From Methylobacterium sp. GXS13 (GTDB lineage Bacteria; Pseudomonadota; Alphaproteobacteria; Rhizobiales; Beijerinckiaceae): DNA of 64,000 bases. This document shows positions 1 through 7,364 of this stretch, in pieces. Made by a program: the position numbers and the translations under genes. Numbering within the stretch: the first letter of the stretch is position 1; the number at the start of each line of letters is the position of its first letter. The DNA lies in the NCBI RefSeq assembly GCF_001455965.1, contig NZ_LKKO01000080.1:88914-152913 (forward strand), in the 5' to 3' direction. The notes under the pieces are model-generated. The model saw only the letters and a list, made by a program, of their open reading frames with translations. It ran no database searches and was not told the DNA's origin.

Positions 1-220
1 CAACAAGGAATGGTGCTCGATCCCGGATTCGTTCGCCGAAGGCTTCAAGGCCGACCATCTCAAGGTCAGCGGTATCCGTACCAAGATCTGCGGTGTCGCG
101 GCCCAGGCAACCAAAATGGAAGCGCAGGCCCGCGCACAGGCGCAGAACGGCGCCAGCAGCGGCCTGCTCGGCGGCCCGGGCTTGACCGGCAGCTTCAAGC
201 TGCCACAGGGCGCGTTGTAA
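1..220 (+). CDS. C-terminal end of an unrecognised protein (5' truncated by window edge)
   Basis: The frame beginning at base 2 is open from the window edge to a TAA at 218-220 and gives about 72 residues. It starts NKEWCSIPDSFAEGF, contains a short Ala/Gln-rich stretch (AQARAQAQ), then a Gly/Leu-rich tail ending in KLPQGAL. The composition resembles a small secreted or envelope protein, but no family is recognised and the N-terminus lies outside the window. The downstream ubiA begins 95 bases later on the same strand, so co-transcription is possible but not shown. Confidence 0.5.
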   Translation, partial: NKEWCSIPDSFAEGFKADHLKVSGIRTKICGVAAQATKMEAQARAQAQNGASSGLLGGPGLTGSFKLPQGAL

Positions 221-314
221 GATCGTCTGAGAGGATCACGGGTCCGGCGCGGGTCCCTCCCCTCTGCGATGGCGGAGAGCGGGATTGCGCGTGGGACGAC
301 CGGAGATCCGACCG

Positions 315-1262
315 ATGAGCGGCACGGCGGCAGAGGACGGGCGTCCGGCCGACGCGGTGCGCGGACACTGGGTCGAGCGCGCGGCGCCGCGGCCCTGGCG
401 GCCCTATCTGCGGCTCGCCCGCATCGACCGGCCGATCGGCTGGTGGCTCCTGCTCCTGCCGTGCTGGTGGTCCTCCGCCCTGGCGGCGATCAAGGCCGAC
501 CTGTCCTTTCCCGATCCCTGGCACTGCCTGCTGTTCCTGATCGGGGCGGTGGCGATGCGCGGGGCGGGCTCGACCTACAACGACATCGCCGATCGCGACC
601 TCGACGCCCAGGTCGAGCGCACGCGCCAGCGCCCCCTCCCGTCCGGGCAGGTCGGGCCGCGCCACGCGGCGCTGTTCCTTCTGGCGCAATTGCTCGTCGG
701 CCTCGCGGTGCTGCTGCAGTTCAACGAGCAGGCGGTGATCGTCGGCCTGTGCTCCCTGCTGCCGGTGGCGATCTACCCGTTCATGAAGCGGGTGATGCCG
801 ATGCCGCAAGCGGTGCTGGGGCTGGCCTTCGCGTGGGGTGCGCTGATGGGCTGGGCGGCCGTATTCGCCCGCCTCGATGCCCCGGGGCTGCTGCTCTACG
901 CGGGCACGATCTGCTGGGTGGTGGGCTACGACACGATCTACGCGGTCCAGGACATCGAGGACGACGAGATCGCCGGGATCCATTCCTCGGCCCGCCTGTT
1001 CGGCCGGCACGTCCGGGGCGCCGTGGGCCTGTGCTACGCGCTCGCCGTGCTGTTCATCGCGCTGGCGGCCTGGGGCGCGGGCGCGGGGCTCGTGGGCTTT
1101 ATCGGGGTCGCGGGCTTTGCCGCGCATCTCGGCTGGCAGGTCTGGTCGCTGCAGGAGCGCGACGGGCGCGGGGCGCTGATTTTGTTCCGCGCGAACCGGG
1201 ATTCCGGGCTTATCCTGTTCGCGGGCCTCTCGGCGGACGCGCTGCTGCGCAGCCTGACCTGA
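315..1262 (+). CDS. ubiA: 4-hydroxybenzoate polyprenyltransferase
   Basis: Integral membrane prenyltransferase of about 315 residues that attaches the polyprenyl tail to 4-hydroxybenzoate, the first membrane step of ubiquinone synthesis. The first Asp-rich, Mg-diphosphate-binding motif NDIADRDLDAQVERTR lies near residues 88-103. The second (YDTIYAVQDIEDDEIAG) lies in the expected place about 115 residues later. Several hydrophobic helices follow the Trp-rich PIGWWLLLLPCWW segment typical of UbiA. The ATG at 315 (MSGTAAED) is preferred; an ATG 30 bases upstream is in frame, and neither has a strong ribosome site. Other quinone-pathway genes in the window (polyprenyl diphosphate synthase at 44.4 kb, UbiH-like at 53.5 kb) are unlinked. 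Confidence 0.93.
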   Translation: MSGTAAEDGRPADAVRGHWVERAAPRPWRPYLRLARIDRPIGWWLLLLPCWWSSALAAIKADLSFPDPWHCLLFLIGAVAMRGAGSTYNDIADRDLDAQVERTRQRPLPSGQVGPRHAALFLLAQLLVGLAVLLQFNEQAVIVGLCSLLPVAIYPFMKRVMPMPQAVLGLAFAWGALMGWAAVFARLDAPGLLLYAGTICWVVGYDTIYAVQDIEDDEIAGIHSSARLFGRHVRGAVGLCYALAVLFIALAAWGAGAGLVGFIGVAGFAAHLGWQVWSLQERDGRGALILFRANRDSGLILFAGLSADALLRSLT

Positions 1263-1277
1263 GGGCCTACCACGCCT

Positions 1278-1745
1278 TCAGGTGCGGGCGATGATCTCCT
1301 TCTCGCCGCGGAAGATCTGCGGCCGGGCCGGCAGCCGGCCGGTCTTGCGACGGGTCAGGAAGCGCGGGCGGCGGGCGCCGAGGCCGGCATGCCGCCGACG
1401 GATGCGCACGCGTCCGAGGATCAGCCGGCCGATCTGCTCGGACACCGGCACCAGCACGCCGTCTTCCCGGACGATCATCCGCACCAGCCCGGCCCGGGCG
1501 GCGATGTCGCGCCAGATGGCGACCACGTCGTCCTCATCGAAGCTGCCGATCCGGTGCAGCTCTTCGCCGTCCGCGTCGACCAGGATCAGGCTGAAGCGGT
1601 CGGTGCCGCAGATCTCGGCATCCTCGGTGGCGTAGGCCAGGGCGACGCCTGCTGCCTTGCGGGCGCCGGAGATTCGACCGATCACCGGGAGCGGCGACGG
1701 GACGATATCGAAAGCGGCCGGAGCAGCGGCCTCACGGGCATCCAT
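1278..1745 (-). CDS. Hypothetical protein, DUF6101-like
   Basis: About 155 residues, convergent with ubiA (15-base gap). The ATG at 1745 (MDAREAAAPAAF) is chosen because AAGGA lies six bases upstream; an ATG at 1790 is in frame but lacks such a site. The central part is an alpha/beta stretch (AYATEDAEICG, RFSLILVDADGEELHRIGSF) and the C-terminus is very basic, ending PRFLTRRKTGRLPARPQIFR. It resembles the small uncharacterised DUF6101 proteins of Hyphomicrobiales; that assignment is from memory of the C-terminal pattern. No catalytic motif is visible. The basic tail could bind nucleic acid or membrane, which is a guess. Confidence 0.65.
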   Translation of the reverse strand: MDAREAAAPAAFDIVPSPLPVIGRISGARKAAGVALAYATEDAEICGTDRFSLILVDADGEELHRIGSFDEDDVVAIWRDIAARAGLVRMIVREDGVLVPVSEQIGRLILGRVRIRRRHAGLGARRPRFLTRRKTGRLPARPQIFRGEKEIIART

Positions 1746-2125
1746 CGAAAGTCCTTCGCGACGTTCGTCCGTGAACGAGGAAGTGTTCATCTGTCCGGGT
1801 CCCTGGAGCAAGTGGCGACCCGCGCCGGGCCGTCCGTTATGCCAAGCAAAATCGCACCCGAACTCCTCCGCACAGCTTAATCACCGTCGTTAAGCGATTC
1901 TGGACGGGGATGTCATTTGAGGAATGCTCAATGCTTCCTTGAATGCTCAACACTTCCTTGCGAAGATCGGTCAGTCTCGATCCATCCCGGTGGCAGAGTG
2001 CGGATCCTTGTGGCGGTGCCGGTGGCGCCCTACAACGAGAGGCAGCGGGTGGGCCTGGCCCTCCGGGATCTCAGATCGTCTTCCGAGCCGGCTCTCCACG
2101 TCCGACCAGCCGGGCGGAGGCGCCG
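1746..2125. promoter_or_regulatory. Divergent intergenic region with dyad GCTTAA-N9-TTAAGC
   Basis: This 380-base gap separates the divergent DUF6101-like and CysQ-like genes. It contains a perfect 6-9-6 dyad, GCTTAA (1875-1880) and TTAAGC (1890-1895), within an AT-richer patch, followed by a 19-base tandem repeat at 1922-1959. The dyad has the size of a dimeric repressor site, but no regulator is assigned. No gene is supported in the gap. Confidence 0.35.
1922..1959. repeat. Two-copy 19-bp tandem direct repeat
   Basis: GAATGCTCAATGCTTCCTT (1922-1940) is followed directly by a second copy in which TG is replaced by CA (1941-1959), so 17 of 19 positions match. It lies in the promoter region of the divergent DUF6101-like and CysQ-like genes. 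It could be a replication-slippage duplication or a doubled regulator half-site. Confidence 0.8.
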
Positions 2126-2983
2126 ATGTGGCCCGATCCGGGCCTGACGCCGTCCATGCGGAGCGCAATGCCCGAGCCCATCTCCGACGCAGCCGTATCC
2201 GCCCTGATGCCGGACCTGCGCGCGGTCATGCGCGAGGCCGCCGACATCGCCCGCCCCTATTTCAAGCTCGGCGGCCAGACCTCCGCGCGGATCTGGTCGA
2301 AGGCCGGCGGGTCTCCGGTGACGGAAGCCGACGTCGCGGTCGACACCTTCCTGAAGATCCGGCTGAGTGCCCTGGTTCCGGGGGCGGCGTGGCTGTCCGA
2401 GGAGACCGCGGACGATCCGGCGCGCATCGGCCACGACCTCGTCTGGATCGTCGACCCGATCGACGGCACCCGGGCGTTCCTGTCCGGCCATCCCGACTGG
2501 TCGATCGCAGTCGCCCTGCTGGCCGGCGGGCAGCCGCGGATCGGGTTCGTCCATGCCCCCGTGGGCGACGCGGATTACGAGGCGGTGCTCGGTCGCGGCG
2601 CGACCCGGAACGGCGAGCCGATCCGGGTGGACGCCAAGATCGCGCTGCCGGGTGCACGCATCACCGGTCCGAAGCCGATGCTCGACCGCCTGGCGCGCGG
2701 CGCGGGCGCCGATGTGGATTTCACGCGGATCGACCGCATCCCATCGCTGGCCCTGCGGCTCGCCCGGGTCGCGGAGGGCTCGGTCGATGTCGGCCTCATC
2801 TCGGGCAATGCCCGCGACTGGGACATCGCGGCCGCCGACCTGATCCTGCGCGAGGCGGGCGGCGTGGTCTGCGACCTGAAGGGTCAGGCGACCACCTACA
2901 ACCGGCCCGATCCGGTCCACGGCGAATTGCTGGCGACACCGGAGGCCCTACGGGATCCGGTCCTGGCAGCCTGGGATCGGTAG
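2126..2983 (+). CDS. cysQ: 3'(2'),5'-bisphosphate nucleotidase / inositol monophosphatase family protein
   Basis: 285-residue Mg-dependent phosphatase of the IMPase superfamily. Metal-binding motif 1 is WIVDPIDGTRAF (Asp110, Asp113), the upstream acidic pair is SEE (residues 91-93), and motif 2 is DWDIAAADLILREAGG (Asp233). The order and spacing match CysQ, which removes 3'-phosphoadenosine 5'-phosphate from sulfate assimilation, but inositol-phosphate activity cannot be excluded. The ATG at 2126 is chosen because GGAGG (2116-2120) sits five bases upstream. Later ATGs at 2156 and 2168 are alternatives and would still keep all motifs. It stands alone, with no sulfate-assimilation genes next to it. 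Confidence 0.85.
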   Translation: MWPDPGLTPSMRSAMPEPISDAAVSALMPDLRAVMREAADIARPYFKLGGQTSARIWSKAGGSPVTEADVAVDTFLKIRLSALVPGAAWLSEETADDPARIGHDLVWIVDPIDGTRAFLSGHPDWSIAVALLAGGQPRIGFVHAPVGDADYEAVLGRGATRNGEPIRVDAKIALPGARITGPKPMLDRLARGAGADVDFTRIDRIPSLALRLARVAEGSVDVGLISGNARDWDIAAADLILREAGGVVCDLKGQATTYNRPDPVHGELLATPEALRDPVLAAWDR

Positions 2984-3215
2984 GCACGCCCGTTCGGTTT
3001 ACGCGCGCGGCCTCTTTCCCGGACACCCGGAACGCCAGTGGAAGGTGATCCGGGACCTCGCAGGCGAAGCGCCGCGCAGCGGCACGGTCTGAGAGCCGAG
3101 GATGCCGCTGTGCAGGTTGTGTGCTGAGCCCCGGGTCGCATTCCGCTGGCGCTGCATGCGCCCGGGATAGGAGTGGCGCGGACTTGGCGCCGCCTGGGAG
3201 ATCAATGGCGCGCAA

Positions 3216-3248
3216 GAGCCGCGCTCGATCTGACATCGAACGCGGCTC
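3216..3248 (-). terminator. Strong hairpin, putative terminator without T-run
   Basis: A 14-bp stem with one G-U-compatible position (arms 3216-3229 and 3235-3248) closes a five-base loop. It lies 45 bases downstream of the small minus-strand gene ending at 3294, and 230 bases after the CysQ-like gene on the other strand. There is no U-tract on either side. The rest of 2984-3293 shows no gene. Confidence 0.4.
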
Positions 3249-3293
3249 CATACGTCACGAGCGTTTGCGAAATCTCATACGGGACGCCGGCCC

Positions 3294-3530
3294 TCAGGCC
3301 GCCACTGCCTCACGGATGACCACCGCGTTGGGAGCAAGCCCCAGACGCTCGGCGAGATGCCAATGCAGTTCGCGTGGGGAATGATAGTTGTAGGACCGAT
3401 CGATCAGGTTGGTGAGATCAGCCCCGGTCTCAGTCGCGGACTTGGCCCGCGCCAGCCGCCCGACCCGGAAGGTCGGCGCATCGGTGACGGGGGAGCGGAC
3501 GCCGCGGCGCCGCGTATATTCGAACATCAT
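3294..3530 (-). CDS. Small hypothetical protein
   Basis: About 78 residues from an ATGATG start (MMFEYTRRRGVR), with a basic N-terminal half (RVGRLARAKSATETG) and a C-terminal half that could form a small helical unit (SRELHWHLAERLGLAPNAVVIREAVAA-like composition). No family is recognised and no strong ribosome site is seen upstream. The frame remains open further upstream to 3665, so the start is uncertain. Support is coding-like composition and the hairpin downstream. It may be a lineage-specific small protein. Confidence 0.4.
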   Translation of the reverse strand: MMFEYTRRRGVRSPVTDAPTFRVGRLARAKSATETGADLTNLIDRSYNYHSPRELHWHLAERLGLAPNAVVIREAVAA

Positions 3531-3691
3531 TATTAAGTGTGTCTTTTCTTTTCTGGACCGGACGTCTGTGCGCGCCCGGCGTCGTTTCTGCTGGTTGCCT
3601 CCGACGCCCCCGCGTCCCGGACGGTCTCGCCCAGGTGGAAGCGTCGGAAGGGGGAGCCGCGTCATGCGGCCGGTTCAATCCCGGTTGCGGA

Positions 3692-3901
3692 TCAGGCCGC
3701 CTGAAGGTTGCCCGCGGCGTCCTTGCCGCTGCGCTTGTCCGTCAGGACCTCGTACGAGAGCCGCTGGCCCTCGACCAAGTTGCGCATCCCGGCCCGTTCT
3801 ACGGCGGAGATGTGAACGAACACGTCCTTGCCGCCGTCATCGGGCTGGATGAAGCCGTAGCCCTTGGTCTCGTTATACCACTTCACAGTGCCGGTATTCA
3901 C
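3692..3901 (-). CDS. Cold-shock domain protein
   Basis: 69-residue single-domain CspA-type RNA/ssDNA-binding protein. RNP1 is KGYGFI (residues 13-18) and RNP2 is VFVHIS, both in the usual places after the GTVKWYNETK opening. The GTG at 3901 is chosen because it gives the canonical family start (NTGTVKWYN), with GAGG eight bases upstream; a 12-residue longer in-frame start exists. As in other csp genes, the roughly 300 bases upstream to the divergent gene at 4218 could carry a long regulatory leader, though no leader structure was established. It is a single-copy gene here with no operon partner. Confidence 0.92.
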   Translation of the reverse strand: MNTGTVKWYNETKGYGFIQPDDGGKDVFVHISAVERAGMRNLVEGQRLSYEVLTDKRSGKDAAGNLQAA

Positions 3902-4217
3902 GTAGGGTACCTCGTTCGTCCATAGGTCATGCACACGACGAGAATGCCGCGCGATGCACCACGGTCTTGCTGGGTTGGCCAGTGTGGCAGGGCGCGAGAC
4001 GCTGGTCGCTTGAACGCGCCGGTCTCGGTGGGAAAGCCCCCCGGAACTCTATTTAGGCGCTGCCTGCGGCGGCAACAAGGCATCTTGGACGCGGCGTCTC
4101 GGGCGCAGGTCGCACGGGGCGCGCGGGACGGCGCGGCGCCCCCTGTGATTTCCGGCACTTCCGATGCATATACGGAACGCGGACAGACAGTTAAGGCGCG
4201 TGGCTCCCGGGCGATAC

Positions 4218-4607
4218 ATGGCAGGCATTTCGGTCTCGCTGGATGGCGCGAACATCCAGCTTTCCTTCCAGAAGGACGATCAGGCGACGGCGGTGGTGAT
4301 GGATGCCCGCGCGGCCCGCGCTCTCGTGCGCGCCGTCGGTCAGTTGCTCACCGCGATCGACGACAGCGATGAACCGGACCTCGGCGAGGGCCTGGGCGAC
4401 GAGGAGGTTGCGATGCTCGACGTCACCTCCTCGGCGATCGAAGTCGGCACCGACGAGGAAGGCCAGGCCGTCGTCGCCCTGCAGGCCGGCGCGCTGCCGC
4501 CGTTCCAGCTGCGCCTGACGGACGAAGAGGCCCGCCACGTGGTGACGAGCCTCTCCGAAATTCTCAGTGCCCCGCGCGACGTTCGCACCTCGCACGGCGG
4601 CCACTGA
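4218..4607 (+). CDS. Hypothetical acidic protein
   Basis: About 129 residues from MAGISVSLDGANIQ. The sequence is acidic and alternates short beta-like stretches with helices (DARAARALVRAVGQLL, LTDEEARHVVTSLSEIL). No signal peptide, membrane segment or catalytic motif is visible. The start is not decided by a ribosome site; an ATG at 4164 is in frame. It ends exactly where the next gene ends on the opposite strand: TGA at 4605-4607 abuts the complementary stop at 4608-4610. Function unknown; its composition suggests a small soluble cytoplasmic protein. Confidence 0.65.
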   Translation: MAGISVSLDGANIQLSFQKDDQATAVVMDARAARALVRAVGQLLTAIDDSDEPDLGEGLGDEEVAMLDVTSSAIEVGTDEEGQAVVALQAGALPPFQLRLTDEEARHVVTSLSEILSAPRDVRTSHGGH

Positions 4608-4811
4608 TCACATCCGGGTGCCCGGATCGGTCGGCGCGCCGGGGAAGACGTCCGGCTCGGAGCCTGGGCCGCCCGGCTCGCCGATACCGGGATCATTCAC
4701 CGGATAGGGCGTCCGCGGCCCGGTCGGCCCGATATCGGGCTCCTCTTCGGGCAACGGCGGCGGGGGCGGCAGATCGCCGGGCGTAGGCTCGGGGAGGCCG
4801 GGATTGGCCAT
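4608..4811 (-). CDS. Small proline/glycine-rich hypothetical protein
   Basis: 67 residues starting MANPGLPEPTPGD, with a run of prolines (PPPPPLPEEE) and repeated Pro-Gly-Asp-Glu turns. AGGAG lies seven bases before the ATG, which supports translation. The sequence is low-complexity and probably disordered, with no signal peptide or enzyme motif. Similar short Pro-rich proteins are common and uncharacterised in Methylobacterium-like genomes. Its stop codon abuts that of the convergent gene, so the two transcripts must overlap. Confidence 0.6.
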   Translation of the reverse strand: MANPGLPEPTPGDLPPPPPLPEEEPDIGPTGPRTPYPVNDPGIGEPGGPGSEPDVFPGAPTDPGTRM

Positions 4812-4955
4812 GGCGGTCTCCTAATGGTTTTCGGGATGCCGCATCAACGGGCCGCCTTTCCATGGGTTCCGCGCGCCAGACTGCCATGTCGCGCGTCCCG
4901 GAACAGCCGCTACCGACTTCGGTTGATCGGGGAGATCCCCTCAAGGAGGCCCGCC

Positions 4956-5534
4956 ATGACCGATATCCGCCAAGCCAAGATCCTGATCCTCGCCACCGAT
5001 GGTTTCGAGGAGAGCGAACTGACCGTGCCGCAGGCCAAGCTCGCCGAGGCCGGCGCCACCGTGACCGTCGCCGCCCCGCAATCGCGCGAGAGCAAGGGCA
5101 CGATCCGCGGCTGGGACAAGACCGATTGGGGTAAGGAGGTCGCGGTCGACCTCGATCTCGACCGGGTCGACCCGGCCGCCTACGACGCCCTGGTCCTGCC
5201 GGGCGGACAGATCAACCCGGACAAGCTTCGGCTCGAGCCGAAGGCGCTCGCGGTGATCAAGAGCTTCCTCACCTCCGGCAAGGTGGTCGCTGCGATCTGC
5301 CATGCGCCGTGGCTCCTGATCGAAGCCGGCGCGGCCAAGGGCCGCGATCTCACCTCGTTCGCCTCGATCCGCACCGACGTGATTAATGCCGGCGGCCGCT
5401 GGCACGACAAGGAGGTGGTAACCGATCAGGGCATCGTCACCAGCCGCAGCCCCGAAGACCTGGACGCCTTCTGCGCCAAGATCATCGAGGAGATCCAGGA
5501 AGGCAGCCACGGCAACCGCCAGCTCGCGGCCTGA
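4956..5534 (+). CDS. DJ-1/PfpI family protein (YhbO/YajL-like deglycase or chaperone)
   Basis: 192 residues from the ATG at 4956, which has AAGGAGG (4943-4949) six bases upstream. The DJ-1/PfpI fold is shown by the N-terminal ILATDGFEESEL with the catalytic-triad glutamate near residue 18, and by the nucleophile elbow AAICHAPWLL (Cys115-His116). The closing region TSFASIRTDVINAGGRWHD is typical of the PfpI/YhbO branch. Members act as stress-response glyoxalase/deglycase-type enzymes or chaperones; which applies here cannot be decided. It is monocistronic and ends in a shared bidirectional hairpin. Confidence 0.9.
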   Translation: MTDIRQAKILILATDGFEESELTVPQAKLAEAGATVTVAAPQSRESKGTIRGWDKTDWGKEVAVDLDLDRVDPAAYDALVLPGGQINPDKLRLEPKALAVIKSFLTSGKVVAAICHAPWLLIEAGAAKGRDLTSFASIRTDVINAGGRWHDKEVVTDQGIVTSRSPEDLDAFCAKIIEEIQEGSHGNRQLAA

Positions 5535-5540
5535 GTATCC

Positions 5541-5572
5541 GCGCGGCTGACGGCGTCGATCGTCAGCCGCGC
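5541..5572. terminator. Bidirectional terminator-like hairpin
   Basis: Perfect 12-bp arms GCGCGGCTGACG (5541-5552) and CGTCAGCCGCGC (5561-5572) with an eight-base loop lie between the convergent PfpI-like and phosphoesterase genes. The right arm overlaps the stop codon of the phosphoesterase. There is no T-run, as is common for GC-rich alphaproteobacterial terminators. Confidence 0.55.
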
Positions 5573-7221
5573 GTACCGTCGCCGGTGACTTCGAGCACCG
5601 CGCAGGACCGGAACGGCCGTCCATACTCGTCCGTCCCCTCCACCGTCACCCGATGGGCACCCGGCGCGAGGTCGTCGGGCAGGCGTGCGGTCCAGATGTG
5701 CGTCGAGGGCGTCGCCTGAACCCAGCTCTTCTTGGTCTCGGGATAGCGCGCGTAGAGCTCGGACACGAATGGGTCGAGGCGTCGGGTGCGCGTCATCGGC
5801 GCCGTCGAGCGGTCGCCGATCCGGACCGTCAGGGTCGTCCGGGGGCCGCCGTCGAAGACGTTGACCACGAGGTTGGTGGAGGCCAGCGCGTCCTGCGGGA
5901 TCGGCGGCCGCAGCGCCTGCATCGGGTGGCTCGCCCGGACGATCTCCGGGGCGGCGGGGCGCAGCTCGCTCTCGAAAGCGATCCGCATCGTCGCGTCCGG
6001 CTCGCCCTGGGCGGGGACGAAGCGCGTCGTGTAGGCGGTGCCGCGGATCGAGAGCACGTGGAAGCCGTTCGGGGTGCCGTCGCGGCTGTCGGCCGAGGGG
6101 ATGCCGGTGCGGGTATCCGGCCCGCTCCACCAGGAGCCGGACACGGCGGTCATCACATGGTGGTGGTGCCCCTCCGCTAGGTAATGATGCTCGGTGGTGT
6201 GGGTGTGGCCGGCCAGACTCAGCACCTTGCGGCCCGCCAACACGTCGAGGAGTGCCGCCCGATCGATCGTCGCGCTGCGCGGGTCGTCGCCGGTATCGGT
6301 GACGAGCGGGATGTGGGTCGCCAGCACGATCAGGTCGTCGGGCGGGATCTCGGCCAGAAGGTTCTTCAGGAACGCCAGAGTCCGCTCGCCGATATGGCCC
6401 CGATAGGTGTTGGCCCCCACGGGGACCGGCGGGCCTAGCCACTCGACGTTGTCGAGCATCACGAACAGCGCGCGCCCGTGCCGGAACGCGTAGGTCGGCG
6501 CGCCGAACACCCGCTTCCAGGTCTCGCGGCTGTAGCGGGCATCCGGGGCCTGCATGCTGAGGTCGTGGTTGCCCGGCAGGCTGTACCAGGGCAGCCCGAT
6601 CCGTCCGACGATCCGGTTGGAGCGGCCGTAGAGCGAGAGGTCGTCGAACAGCACGTCGCCGGTGGTCAGGCCGAAGGCCGCCGGGATCGCCATGGCCCGA
6701 GCGACCGCCGTGTCGCGCACATGGTCGAGCTCGAACCGGCTCTCAGGCTGCGGATCGGTGAACAGGATCACGTCGAAATCCGCGGGCTCGTCGACCCGGG
6801 TCAGGGTGAAGTCGATCGAGGCCGGCAGCGGTCCGGTCGGTGGGAGGCCCTTGTAGCGGAGGCCCAGGCTCGCGGGCGTGCCGTCAGGCTGGTGGATGTA
6901 GGAGTGCCGGGGCACGTTGTCGGCGTCCCGCGGCAGGGCGTAGCCCGGCGGCTTGATCACGAAGACGGCGCCATCCCCGGGCATCGGCAGGCGGTAGCGC
7001 CCCTGCCCGTCCGTGCGTGCGACCTCGCGGCCATTTGAGACCAGCACGCCGGGCAGCGGCGCGCGGTCGGCGCCGGCCGCCTGGACGGCATAGACGATGC
7101 CCGTGGCCTCCCCGGCGTCCTGCGCCTTGCCGCGACCGGCCAGGAGCGAGAGCGCAGCGGCGCGGGCCACGGTCTCCCGGCGCGTGAGGCGTCCGGCGGC
7201 TGGGATCGGATCACGCGTCAT
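5563..7221 (-). CDS. Calcineurin-like metallophosphoesterase, exported
   Basis: 552 residues from the ATG at 7221 (AGGAG upstream). An RLTRRET motif near the N-terminus followed by a hydrophobic Ala/Leu stretch suggests a Tat signal. It is followed by a small beta-rich domain (roughly 40-130, GVLVSNGREVARTDGQGRY, like MetallophosN), then the calcineurin-like catalytic domain. Metal-ligand motifs are FTDPQPE, TTGDVLFDD, LPGNHDLS, THIPL and AGHTHTTEHH, in the proper order. The C-terminal region is a further beta domain like MetallophosC. The substrate is unknown; an extracytoplasmic phosphoester is likely. Convergent with the PfpI-like gene; no operon partner. Confidence 0.85.
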   Translation of the reverse strand: MTRDPIPAAGRLTRRETVARAAALSLLAGRGKAQDAGEATGIVYAVQAAGADRAPLPGVLVSNGREVARTDGQGRYRLPMPGDGAVFVIKPPGYALPRDADNVPRHSYIHQPDGTPASLGLRYKGLPPTGPLPASIDFTLTRVDEPADFDVILFTDPQPESRFELDHVRDTAVARAMAIPAAFGLTTGDVLFDDLSLYGRSNRIVGRIGLPWYSLPGNHDLSMQAPDARYSRETWKRVFGAPTYAFRHGRALFVMLDNVEWLGPPVPVGANTYRGHIGERTLAFLKNLLAEIPPDDLIVLATHIPLVTDTGDDPRSATIDRAALLDVLAGRKVLSLAGHTHTTEHHYLAEGHHHHVMTAVSGSWWSGPDTRTGIPSADSRDGTPNGFHVLSIRGTAYTTRFVPAQGEPDATMRIAFESELRPAAPEIVRASHPMQALRPPIPQDALASTNLVVNVFDGGPRTTLTVRIGDRSTAPMTRTRRLDPFVSELYARYPETKKSWVQATPSTHIWTARLPDDLAPGAHRVTVEGTDEYGRPFRSCAVLEVTGDGTRG

Positions 7222-7299
7222 CGGGGGCTCCTGCTCGGCTACGCAGGCCAAGCAGAGACGTTTGACTGCCCGATGACAGAGCCCCTGCCCCCGAACGCA

Positions 7300-7333
7300 C
7301 GAGGCCCGCACCCCGGGCGGGGTACGGGCCTCG
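7300..7333 (-). terminator. Terminator-like hairpin after the L,D-transpeptidase gene
   Basis: Arms CGAGGCCCG (7300-7308) and CGGGCCTCG (7325-7333) pair perfectly. An inner CCCC/GGGG pair (7311-7314 and 7319-7322) extends the stem around a GGGC loop. It lies 31 bases past the stop of the minus-strand transpeptidase and has no clear U-tract. Confidence 0.5.
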
Positions 7334-7364
7334 GACGAAACCGCAGGCGTGAAGCGCGGCGCGC

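Noticed and set aside
1875..1895. CtrA box in the DUF6101/CysQ intergenic region
   Set aside because: The two TTAA elements are separated by nine bases, not the seven required for a CtrA site, so it is listed only as a dyad.
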